In this document: positions 53,406-64,000 of the stretch, in pieces
Layout: each line of letters begins with the position of its first letter
How positions within the stretch are numbered: the first letter of the stretch is position 1
NCBI GenBank assembly: GCA_026929865.2
Contig: CM049416.1
Coordinates: forward strand, 14,393,501 to 14,457,500
DNA: 64,000 bases
Direction: 5' to 3'
DNA from: Hyperoplus lanceolatus
Taxonomy: Eukaryota > Chordata > Actinopteri > Uranoscopiformes > Ammodytidae
Notes under the pieces: generated by a model
Told to the model about the DNA's origin: nothing
Seen by the model: the letters and a program-made list of their open reading frames with translations, nothing else
The model's database searches: none
Program-made: the position numbers and the translations under genes

Positions 53406-54782
53406 TTAAGGCGAGACACCCCAGGTGAATAGGGATTTTTTTTAACTTATAGATATCATCATGAAACTTTGCCAGTTGATTACTGACACTAACACAATTA
53501 TTTTTTGTATTACATGTTTTTCTTTAATATTTTATTAAATATGCAAATATGGCAATATTTAACCAATTATGCGTAAATTTGGGTCATTTTTCGAGAAAAA
53601 TTTTGAGATGTTGGATAAAGCCAGAGTTAAAATCTCTATTTTATTTTAACCACATATTAGTTTCTAAAGTTTTTACACAACAGATTTTGGATACAGCCTT
53701 TTTTCATTTAACAAATCAAAAAAGACTATGTACATGTCTTAGAAATGCATTTTCGGCATGTTTTTAGGAAGAAAATGTATCATAAATCAGACAATTAATA
53801 ATATATTAACAAACCCTTGTGTAAAAACCTTTAAAATAGTGCTATGAATGATCATAGAAAGTTTGGTTGATGTCAGTGGTCTAGAAGTTGAGATATCTTT
53901 CGCAGAGTATTGGAAAAAGCTCATTTTGAGAAAACGGCCGTTACATAAAAACGTGAATTCTGCTGATAATCACTGATTATAGCTAGAGTAATTTATTGAA
54001 TTAGGCCCTACACCACTCAATGCCATATAGGCCTACCACTGCTTAACATATATAAACCATAGCATAGTAACATTTACATCCACATGCTAATTTAAACGTG
54101 GTTAATTCATTATTAGCCACTGTCTGTCAACCTGCTCCTGTCGGCACAGACGCTCTCTCTCCCCACCATCTCCCCTCTGATCCTCTGACAGTCTGTGTCT
54201 CTCCGACGTGATCGGCGTGATTTACATGTCTTTAACACTTCTCCCCTTAAAATGGCGATCATGTAATGTCCGTAGCCAATTGATTAAGTATTTTTTTTGT
54301 CTTGGTTTGGCATATTTTCGACGTTTTTCCCATTTTATTTTGTGATTTTCGAGCTACCCGGGGCTAGCATCACGTGATGCCTTTTAGCGAATCACATCGT
54401 CAGAAATGTGCATTAGCCAATGAGGTCGCTTTCCTAGCATTGAATCCCTCCTCACACTTTCACGATTGGTTACTGATACAAAGGAAATGACCATATTTGG
54501 ATCAGATAACGTTGTTCTTGTAATAACCATGGTTATTATGGTTCACACAGCGGTCGCGGTGCAGTATGTTACGTTAGAATGCTCACTTTTGACGAATTTA
54601 GGAGCAAAATACAGACGCAAGCAGTCAAAGTTTAGTAAAATAAACACCTAAAACGTATATTTTGGACCTTTTATCCATACTAGTATGAAAGAAGACATGT
54701 TATGGAAGCTAAATAGACACAAATCTCAAAATTGACCAGTGCTTAAAAAAACGATGTTTTTGCCTGCCGTGTCTCGCCTTAA
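53406..54782. mobile_element. TTAA-flanked non-autonomous DNA transposon, Kolobok-like
   Basis: Left TTAAGGCGAGACAC and right GTGTCTCGCCTTAA are exact inverted copies including the TTAA at each end. The termini start GGCGAGAC rather than CCC, so Kolobok is a better guess than piggyBac; the assignment is from memory of similar fish MITEs. The 1377-bp body is AT-rich on the left and more CpG-rich around 54.1-54.6 kb. Its short open frames have no recognisable content. Confidence 0.85.
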
Positions 54783-57700
54783 CTAGGATTAGTTAAGAAG
54801 ACTCCACGAGTGAGCTCAAGTCTTTATTACTATACATCTAGTCTGCACCATATCACACAAATACAGTGTACTGCATAAGTGCACTTAACACAAAACAAAC
54901 ATTAAAATCATTGGTGCTGTTCACAGTCAATTATAATTATTTGCTGTGTGGAAACTAATTATATTCCAAAAGCAATTAAATGTGTGGGTAATGGAAAATG
55001 GCCATACATCTGCACCACAGCAGGCCTAATGTCAGCAGCATCATACTTGGACTGTAATGTCCTAGAGCACAAAGAGGCCTCAGAGAGGAGGAGAGCAAGA
55101 GAAGTCTAGTGGGACGAGGGCCATGATTAAATGCTTCACAGACTCATAAACCCATTCTGTCATTGTTCAGGGAAGATGCTATACAGACTCATTCACACTT
55201 TCTACCCATTCCACACATGCACATTACAAGCCACAGACAGTGTTGCAGCATCACAGAAACAAAATCTACACTGCTACAGCCTCTGTATGGCCTTCTACAA
55301 ACATACTACAAACTGCCCACTGCAGAAATATGGTGTAACAGAGCTTTCAACAGGTGTGGAAGATGTTGTGTCCCTGTGTACAGTTTAGCTAAATTTAAAT
55401 GATATAGGTTATGTGGATACAAGCTCCCAGAGTCTTGTCAATAGACGATATACAGTACTTAGCATCACTCAGGATCAATAGTTGCTGTAACAGCAGTTAA
55501 CTATGCAGTACATTTGAACTTTTTAGTTATGTAGACAAAACACTGGGTATTATAGGCCCTTCAGGCATACAGGATGACAACTAGCATACATTTGTAAGGT
55601 TTGAAATAATTTACAAGGAAAACATCCTTGAACATAAACTGGGACTATGTGTGTGAGCCACTTCACAAACTCAGCGGTGGGTAAACTGAGGTCAGGCAGG
55701 TTTACACTCCATTACATGCCTTTCCACAACACCTCTCTCTCTCTCTCTCTCTCACCACTAGTTGTCCCCTCTCAAACTTATCCTCTTCCGTTAACGATAT
55801 CCCTCAAAGCCAATGGCATAAACACATCAGACAGGCTTCCTGGGCAGCCATCGTGAGAGGATGCAAATTGTTATCCAGCGGTTTTTTACCCCTCCTCTCC
55901 TTTCCTCCCCTGCTTTCGTCTCTCAGCAGTTGGTCATAGCCATTTTTCATACTTTGATTATTTTCTGAAAGCTTTACCTCATCGCATTGCTTCTCTCTGG
56001 GACATGGAGAAAAACCTCTTACCCACAGTGACTTACACATGGACAAACATACTCACACACACACACACCACAATATAACTACCTGGTTGGCAGATTTGCC
56101 GGTGGGCCCATAACAACCCAATCAAAGCTTGGCTGGAGGGACTGCCGTGACAATGCAGAACGGATGGACACAAAGGAAGGGGAGGATGGAGGGGGGATGA
56201 AAACGCCTGTCAGAACTTGCGCTTTCTCCACGGTTACGTTTGTAGACTCAGAGAGAGACCAGTTGGCCTTTTTGTGAGCCAACAGAGAAAACAGAGTCAA
56301 AGAAGCTTGAACGCTTGATGCAACACAACAAAGTGTCTCACCTTTCCTCTCCTAGTCTGTCATCTGGGGATTTGAGTAGTGCTGATGTCTATAGCAACTC
56401 CCAGTGCTGCGTGGGAGGGGGCAGGAGACGTGTGCTCACAGTATAGAAAGCCCTGGTTTAAACACCTAGGAAGACTGTCCACATAGATCGATAGTAGTCA
56501 ACAACTTGTTCCTGCAAATTTGTTGTATTTGAATTCAAAAGCAAAGTAGGTAATCATTTCAGCATTAGCCATTTATCAATCAAAAGAGTTGGTTCCACTT
56601 TCTTTTTTTCACTTTAAAATCTGCCTTTCTTCTGTTGCTCGGGGAAGTACCAGTCCAAAATACTACAAACACTCCATCCGTCACTGTTCCCAAATCAAGC
56701 AGACGTTCAGTGGCAGAGTAAGTCAAGACAAGCTAACATTTATGGTAATCAGTGCTGCTGAGAATGTCAAAATGTATTGATGCCTTTCTGTCATGTAGAC
56801 AAAATGTTAATGGTGAATCTTCTGAGTCCAGTTAATGTCATATGAAAAGGTCAAAAGGCCCATCACACAGTATCAACCTTTTATGTCTTGTAGTGCTGTT
56901 GTCCAAGGCAAGCAAAGCAGCAAGGACAATTTCTGTGGAGGGGTTCTCAGTTGACAAATCATGTTGCCATAGGAACACTGTGAGTTGTGTGGGTGGCAGG
57001 TAAGAATGGTGTGTGTGTCACTATAGTGCGAAGATTTCATAGGTCTTCCCCTTATGATGAGCAGGAATGCAAGCTTGAGGAGGCAGTTGGCTTTCAGTGT
57101 TCAATTTATATGATTCTCAGTCAATCTCCACTACAAGGAAGGCAGTGAGACAGGATGACACCAATCAAACATATGTGTCAGAGATACGGGATGATACCAT
57201 GAGTGAGTAAACACACCGTGCAGATTAACCTTAAGGTTGATGACTCAACAGTTTGGGTAGAGGGAGGGAGAGAGAGAGGGAGGGAGAGAGAGACACATCA
57301 AGTGATTGAGTGTTTTACTTGGGTACGTCGCAAAACTTTTACTTTCCAATGTAGTCACCCTCTTCCTGGCAAGTTTAATCACACCATACAAAAATCAATA
57401 GCCGTCAGTGATGAAAGTCCCAGGCTAAACCAGAATAACAAATGAAACACCATTTTTTTTTCTTTCCAGGAGAGCAACACATTTCTCCACAGCACTTGGA
57501 GACAGTTGGGTTCTGGCTAAGAGTCAATCATTGCATTCGCGCAGACACAAGCCATTCCAAATCCCATCAACAGAAGAGAGAAAAAAAGTACTCAAGAAAA
57601 GACAAAATCCCAAACTCAAAAGGGAGTAACACACACAGAGAGAAGAATAACAAGAAAACCCAGTGTAAGCCTTGTTAAATCTCTCTGTAACATCCCCAAC

Positions 57701-57791
57701 AGTATGCTGCTAGACTATGATATGTCCTGAAGGGAGGAGGGAGACAGGAGAAGGTGGAGTGATGTAGGGAGGGTATTAGAGTAAAGTAGAG

Positions 57792-57803
57792 CCCCCCCCC
57801 CCC
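57792..57803 (+). repeat. C12 homopolymer
   Basis: Twelve C on the plus strand, G12 in the plxna4 transcript. Confidence 0.95.
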
Positions 57804-59052
57804 AACCCCTACCGCCTTCTGGCTACAGCACGGCAGGCGTCCTCCCTGAGCCCGCTGTTTCACAATTACTGTGGTAACACTGCATACTGATGCCCCCTGA
57901 CACAACTGACACTCAAAGCAGACAGGAAGTGAGTGTGGTGAGTGGTGAGACCTATCATTTACCATCATCTCAACATAGGGTCCCCTCCAGCGGGAACAAT
58001 ATTATACAGGAAAAATATAGTAAACAAACATGGTGATCACATTCTCTGTATATTTTACTCTCAGCACTACTCAATAGGGCCATTCTTACAGGAGCCTGAA
58101 AGAAAATTGTCAATCATAGCAACCCAATACTTTAGTATGAACAAACTATTTCAAATAACAGCAAAAATACAGTCATTTTGCACAGCTATTTTAGTATTGC
58201 TAAAACAAATTCACAGCAAACCTTTCAACCCAATAAAAGCTTTTGTGCATGCGTCTACCTCTTAAAAGTTAGTCAGTGATTCTGGAGGACACTTGTTGGC
58301 AAAATAACTTTGTCAAAATCACTTAATATCTCATTACAATGTGCTACCTTTAACATGAAAGAATGCATTAAGGTTTGTAGAATAGGGTCTGCTTGAACAA
58401 AGTGCTGATAAATGACAAGCCATTAAAGCAAAATAGGAGTTCAGATGTTGGTTGTAGGCTACATGACAAACATTGAGAATACTGAGATGTACTATCTGAT
58501 TGGGATGAATAAAACACTGTGTGCTTGCATGCATCCTTAAGCATGCGTGCCTCTGCTACTTTGCGATAGACAGGATGAAAACAGAATTAAGGGCCTAATC
58601 CTTTGCGTGGACTTAAGGCGTCAGGCGCAGGAGCAAATGAGAGAGAGCGTGAGGGTACACACAAATCATGCCCTAAGACTGTCTGCAAATGTTCTCATCA
58701 TTTCATGCATCTGAAACAAAACTAATTTACTGCTCGTCATGCTCGGCTTGGCACACACAAACATAGGAGCCAATATGCACAGCGTGTCACCTGCCGCGGC
58801 TGCATCAAAGACAGCCGTTTATATATCAGACCCACAGCTCCATATGAATCATAGAGGCCCGCAAGAAACGGCTAATATGTTGTGTTCTTATCAGAAGGAT
58901 CAGTCTGACAAAACCCTGATATATTGGTGGTGCCTTTTTCCACATCTATCCGATCCCTGATCTTTAAACAGTAACATCCCATGTCTCCTCCTCACTTTAT
59001 ATGTTGCCTCATAGGTCATACCAATGTCACTACAGTCAGTCTCTTGCCCCAA

Positions 59053-59091
59053 CCCCCCCCCCCCCACACACACACACACACACACACACAC
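59053..59091 (+). repeat. C13 homopolymer joined to (CA)n
   Basis: Thirteen C followed without gap by about 26 bp of CA. Confidence 0.95.
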
Positions 59092-59338
59092 CCCGATAAA
59101 GTTATGTGCTTGGCAGCTTTGAATGAGGCAGAAAGATATGGGACGAGAGAGCTGGAGGCAGAGAGAGAGAGGGAGACGGATTGGGAAAAAAAGATGAAAG
59201 GAAGCATGGCTGGAGGGGGAAAATGAAATTGGTGCAACTGTGATATAGTAGCATGTACATGTATTGGGCTCCATTATGACAGCCTAATAGGACTCTGGCA
59301 GCCAAGATGAAAAAAGAAGTTCTGAACAGCAGGATATG

Positions 59339-59339
<1 letters not shown>

Positions 59340-59379
<40 letters not shown>
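59340..59379. repeat. (AC)n microsatellite, about 40 bp
   Basis: Pure AC run. Confidence 0.98.
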
Positions 59380-59381
<2 letters not shown>

Positions 59382-60167
59382 TCTCTGTAGGAGTCACGCA
59401 TATATGCTGAGTAAACTATTCAGAGGAGAACAAAGGTTCTCATTAAATTGGATGCTGAGACGTGTATTGATTTCTCCCTATAGAATTCACAACGCCTATT
59501 GTTGGAAGATCCTCACTTCAGATTTTCTGCTGTCATTGCTGCGGCACACATCAATATGCGCAGCTCTGTAGTGCATTACCAAAGGGTTAATTACATACTT
59601 GTAAGCAATTACTCTCTTAATGCAGCATAGAATACGCCCACCAAATTTGAAATTTAGATAAAAACCACCAAACTGTCAGTCAATGATACAATCTTTCTAA
59701 TATGGTGTCAACTAAAACATAACAGACTTGGGATCTTCCATGTAGATCGCACACCAAGCTTGAAGTCTACTCAAGAGGTCAAATCCAGACTAGATATCAA
59801 ACACAGAAGATTCATTTGGAAAGTAAAAGGTCTAAACCTGTAACTAAACCAGTTGTACTAAAAAGTGTTAACGCTCTCATCTACAAATTGCATTTATCTG
59901 TGGTAGCTAAAAACAAAAAGAGGAGAAGAACCTCCCAAAGATTTACACACACAATTTTACATATTCTCCTGCAGACATTGTTGAAAAACCATGTGTCCCA
60001 CTGTCCAAAAATATGGGAGACAGATTATAGTGGGAAGAACAGTTGGTGAAACGGAAATACAATTAGCAATTTTCTCTGTGGTGGTGTGTGGGAAGGGACA
60101 GGAAGGGTGTCTGCTTGGACACCAGCCTGCGTCTGGTGGTCCTGTCACAGCCCATACGAAAGAGTGT

Positions 60168-60173
<6 letters not shown>

Positions 60174-60218
<45 letters not shown>
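60174..60218. repeat. (GT)n microsatellite, about 45 bp
   Basis: Pure GT run leading into a short GA-rich patch. It is in the opposite sense to the CA array at 60.4 kb. Confidence 0.98.
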
Positions 60219-60224
<6 letters not shown>

Positions 60225-60382
60225 CGAGATCAAGTGAGGAAGAGAGCAACAGAAAAAGAACGGGAACAAACAGAGAGCTCCATTCAAGTCCAATCCACAG
60301 ACGCATCATTCAGCCTGACATGATGATACATCTGTGACCAGGGTATTCGTATAGGGCCTCGCCAGGCCAGTCACAGACACAT

Positions 60383-60527
<145 letters not shown>

Positions 60528-60904
60528 GCCGAGTCTTGCCCTAAACTGCTACCAGGCATTTACATCAACAGGGAGAGTCTCTCGAAGATTCCCCATTCCT
60601 ACTCATTCACAGTTTCTCCCTTGACATGAACACACTGCAGGGATTTTCTATGGAGATTATTCTTCTCAGTGCACCGCTTCTAAAATGTAAGGAACGGCTT
60701 TACTGCCAAGGTTGGAGTGAGAGTTTATCCATTAGCAGGCAATAATATTGACAGGGCCGTGCTCTCCGGGTCCAAACTCCAGCCTTGTAGCCGTAACATT
60801 GGCCGACAGACAGCGGGTACTATGTCAATGTGAGGTGCTTACAGGCCGATAAAGGCTGCTGTTCCAATTCCTATAGGCAGGCCTTGATGGACAGCGTGCA
60901 GAGA

Positions 60905-60940
60905 GGAAGGAAGGGAGGGAGGGAGGGAGGGAGGGAGGGA
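60905..60940. repeat. (GGGA)n microsatellite
   Basis: About eight GGGA units on the plus strand, a candidate G-quadruplex former. Confidence 0.95.
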
Positions 60941-63483
60941 CACGGAGTGGTGCCAAGTGCTCTCTCAGCCTACCAGAGTTTAGGACTGAACTGGAATTTG
61001 GTGAAAGGACAAGGAGTCAAGACACGGATGAGATAGGATTATCAAACTGCTCAAGGACTTAAATGTTTTCCCCGTGAGACCTTGACAGCAGCAGAACACA
61101 CGCACCACTCAACCTCTAAGCACACAAATAGAATCATCCAGAAGTGAGTTTGGGGAACTTTGCACTTTGCCCTGACTGAGCTACTCTCCTCTACCTCATA
61201 AGTGCAAGCCACACATAGCAGCTAATAGACCACACAACAACCAGCAGTATCTAATGTTTGATTGTCAAGTTTTTTTTCCAGCTGTCCATCAAGGGACCGT
61301 CATGATTCTTCCCTCCACCCAAATGACATCACATATTCTATGGAAAAAAAGCCTTTATAATGTCCCAAGTAAAATGTGTTATACATTATATATGCATATT
61401 GTATTAGTAATCTGATAAACACACCACACATGTTACTGTGCAGATGAAATAAAATCAAAAGCTAAATATAAGAGATCAATCTATCCACTGCACCAGCCTG
61501 TAAGGCCACACTGCCCCTCTTGGTTGTTTCAGGATATAGCCTCGTCCCTTAAGCCACGCTCTGTTGACTTTGCACTAAACACATGTGTAGACAAGCCTTT
61601 TATTCAAACTGTTAGATATGTAAAACCCACATAGCCCTACTCCAAATGTATGTCCACAGTGCTTTCAAGATAACTGTGCAACCACAGAAATATAACATTA
61701 AGCAGTTAAACCAAAGAGTGTTTGGAGGGGCCACACTGAATTGATGCATTGACTGTGGAGTGCAGGTGGATAGAGCGGCTCACTGCTGCACTAGAGATGT
61801 GTGTTTTGCATAGGCTGGAGCAGCTGCTTTATGTGCATGAGGTGCAAGAGAGAGGAGGGGGAGAGAGACAGAGTAGAAAGTCGCATTTGGAATCAAGGAC
61901 CTACATCAAGTTACATGGATGAGAATATAGCTTGACACAACCTGCACTGTTTCTCCCCTTGCTGCAATGTCTAAAAGGGACAATTAAACATGTGTACAAC
62001 TACAATAAAGGCAAAACAAATAAGTGATTTTAGAACAGTGTCAACCGTAATGCTAAAATTGCTCTCAGTAGGTTATGTCACTTAATATTCTGAAACCATA
62101 ATTTACAGCAAACACAACAGCTGAGTGGGAAATCTGCTCAATACAAAAGGACTTGAATGACATATAAAGCAAAACAAATATTCATATAATGTTAATCCAT
62201 TATCAGGGGATAAGAACAAGTTTAACCTCTATTACACCAAGCTGCATGTTACCCCAGATAATCATATAGTAAAACCATATATCCAAATAAATTATAAATC
62301 GTAATATAAAGTCACACTAAACTCAGTAGCCCACAGCAGAGTGAGTCCCTGTAGAGATATTACCGCACGTTTCTGTTAGCTTATCCCTACAGTCAAGCCC
62401 TTCGGTCAAGTTCAAAATCTTTGGAGAGAGGAGACTGGCATAGCCTATCGCCTCCCGGAAGCCACACAGGGAGAAACGCGCATGTGAAATGATTTTTTGT
62501 ATCACATGCGTTTTCAAAGAATTACAAGAAGACTTGTGTGACAAAGCGAGAGTCTAAACAATGTGCGGCAACATTTTGTGAGTTCTAAAATAGTCATATT
62601 CCGATAAAAACAAAATGTTTAAAAGGGAGAAATAGGCCTTCGAGAAATCCATAGGGATTGTGGAACGCTGAATACTATATAGAGCCCGTTTAAGTTCTGC
62701 ATAGCCTACCATTCTCGGATAGTTTCGGGCTAGATAAATTGACTTCCAATGTGGATCCCATAAAGATGCACGACGTGCTCAAAAACGGAACGGATTAAAG
62801 AACTTTCCAAAAAATCAACCACGCTGGGTTCATCATTCCAAATCGCAACATTGTCCCGTCGACCTTTCAATTTAAACATGGCAGGGAAATACAGCTGCTA
62901 AGCATTCGAACACAACCATGTGTAGTAGAATACCGGATAGTTCTGTCCATGTCCATCATTATCCCAACTGCAGTCCATGCGTCTACACGCCACTAAATGC
63001 TCATCTTGTGCACTGGGTTAAATCCCCATAGGCACTGCGTAAATCCGACGCTGAATCAAAGACACACAATTCAGGTTTTTTTAACCTTCAGAGTTTAACG
63101 CTGCATGAGGAACATGCGTAATTTGGACATTTGGCTCTCTCTGGCTGGAGAAGGGCAGAAACATGATACTACGCGCCAAACGATGGGAATCCAGTCAAGA
63201 TAAGGTCCCAAGTTGAAAGATGGCAGGTCATGTCCTGCAATTATCCCCGGTGCTACTTATATAGACTATGATCCAAAAAGGGACAGGTTGGGCATGAAAC
63301 CCACCCGATCGCTGGAGTATGCAGAACAGGCTTGGCGCAGCTAGAACAGGTGCAACACGCCTCCGTCACCTGGCTGGTGCAGTGGCAGCCTCACACCCAA
63401 AACCTGGCGAAATGGCACCAGGGCACCCTAGATACAGCCCTAGCTGTGTGAAGTGACGCCGTGAGAGAAGCCTCTTTCCTTAC

Positions 63484-63850
63484 CTGTAATCTATGCAGAG
63501 ATCACTTCAGAGCCACAGCCGCATCGACACTGCGGATAGCACGTCCAGTGAAATCCCCAACTCCTCTGACTCCCCCCAAAAAATGAGCAAAATGCTTGGA
63601 ATAATGTTATATCCTGGTCAAACGACTTGTCCTCTTTAAATCCCCGGTAGAAGTGTAGTTAGAAGGCGATTCCTGCACGGGAAAAAAGAAATAGCAGCAG
63701 ACTTCCAGCAGCATCCCCGATCAGCAGGACCCTACAACACTGCTCTGAGCGCTCTTAAGACCGGGAGCTGCACTTCTCATTCCCCGCCGAGGACGCACTT
63801 GGTATGCCGTTGGAAAAGCCGCTGCGCCGTATGTGATACCGCAGGAGGAT
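63484..63850 (-). other. plxna4: plxna4 exon 1, non-coding 5' UTR exon (right limit approximate)
   Basis: A strong minus-strand splice donor is seen at 63484/63483 (ACAG then GTAAGG). No long ORF runs into it, so it reads as a 5' UTR exon. The next acceptor with a good pyrimidine tract that leads to a start codon is at 41729, which makes a 21.8-kb intron 1. A non-coding first exon followed by a large start-codon exon is, from memory, the usual layout for plexin-A genes. The start site at the right side is not visible; 63850 is a guess based on where CpG-rich unique sequence gives way to GT-rich sequence. The exon is inferred from the donor and position, with no transcript evidence. Confidence 0.5.
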
Positions 63851-64000
63851 GTGCTTGTGTGCGTGCGTGTAGGCTATGTGTGCGTGTAGAGAGCGTGTGT
63901 GTCTAGATGTGACTCAGTGCGGTGCTCCTGCTCAACTGAGGTGCTGAGGGTGCTGCGGCGGAGTGCGGAAGGTAGAGAGGGAGTGCGGGAGGGACAGGCG
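63700..64000 (-). promoter_or_regulatory. Putative plxna4 promoter zone, CpG-rich
   Basis: CpG dinucleotides are clearly more frequent here than in the intronic DNA to the left, and I see no TATA box placed to serve exon 1. That fits a broad CpG-type vertebrate promoter upstream of a minus-strand gene. The stretch also has an imperfect GTGTGCGT-type tract around 63850-63900. The window ends here, so the full promoter may extend further right. This is an inference from composition and from the exon 1 donor only. Confidence 0.35.

Noticed and set aside
63256-63263. A minus-strand TATATAAG that could be a TATA box of an alternative plxna4 start.
   Set aside because: It lies downstream of the exon 1 donor, and no donor with a matching first exon was seen to its left; a chance TATA is likely in AT-rich DNA.

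Overview
This window is vertebrate, almost certainly teleost fish, genomic DNA. It is AT-rich with very long non-coding stretches, about twenty CA/TG microsatellite arrays, fish-type Tc1, hAT, piggyBac-like and TTAA-type DNA transposons, tRNA-derived SINEs, and split coding exons with canonical splice sites. A percomorph fish is my inference from the repeat types; no species can be named.

The only host gene I can support is a plexin-A gene on the minus strand, best matched to plxna4 (a semaphorin co-receptor for axon guidance). Three exons are visible, read right to left. Exon 1 is a non-coding 5' exon ending at 63484, with its CpG-rich promoter zone at the right edge. Exon 2 (41729-40381) carries a 104-nt 5' UTR with a tiny upstream ORF, the start codon, a signal peptide and most of the sema domain (residues 1-415). 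Exon 3 (23936-23754) encodes residues 416-476, the next part of the sema domain. Intron 1 is 21.8 kb, intron 2 is 16.4 kb, and at least 23.7 kb of intron 3 reaches the left edge. The remaining sema sequence and the PSI, IPT, transmembrane and cytoplasmic GAP exons lie to the left, outside the window.

The introns hold most of the detail. Intron 3 (1-23753) contains an internally deleted Tc1 element (7320-8187) with a fused, broken transposase ORF, a piggyBac-like element with TTAA ends (10984-11951), a short MITE (15371-15952), and two SINE copies. Intron 2 (23937-40380) is a transposon cluster. It holds two elements with 5-bp target duplications (25216-27528; 34984-36355), one hAT element with an exact 8-bp duplication (27642-28952), and a nested region at 36700-38448 with a SINE inside an hAT-like remnant beside a TIR element that contains a LINE 3' end. 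Intron 1 (41730-63483) is quieter, with microsatellites and one TTAA-flanked Kolobok-like element (53406-54782).

No CRISPR, operon, phage or prokaryotic-type system is present. I do not see a new multi-gene system. The observations most worth checking are the (CA)n/(UG)n arrays close to plxna4 splice donors, the open reading frame past exon 3 that could give a short sema-only form, and the palindrome-bearing TIR element at 37325-38448.
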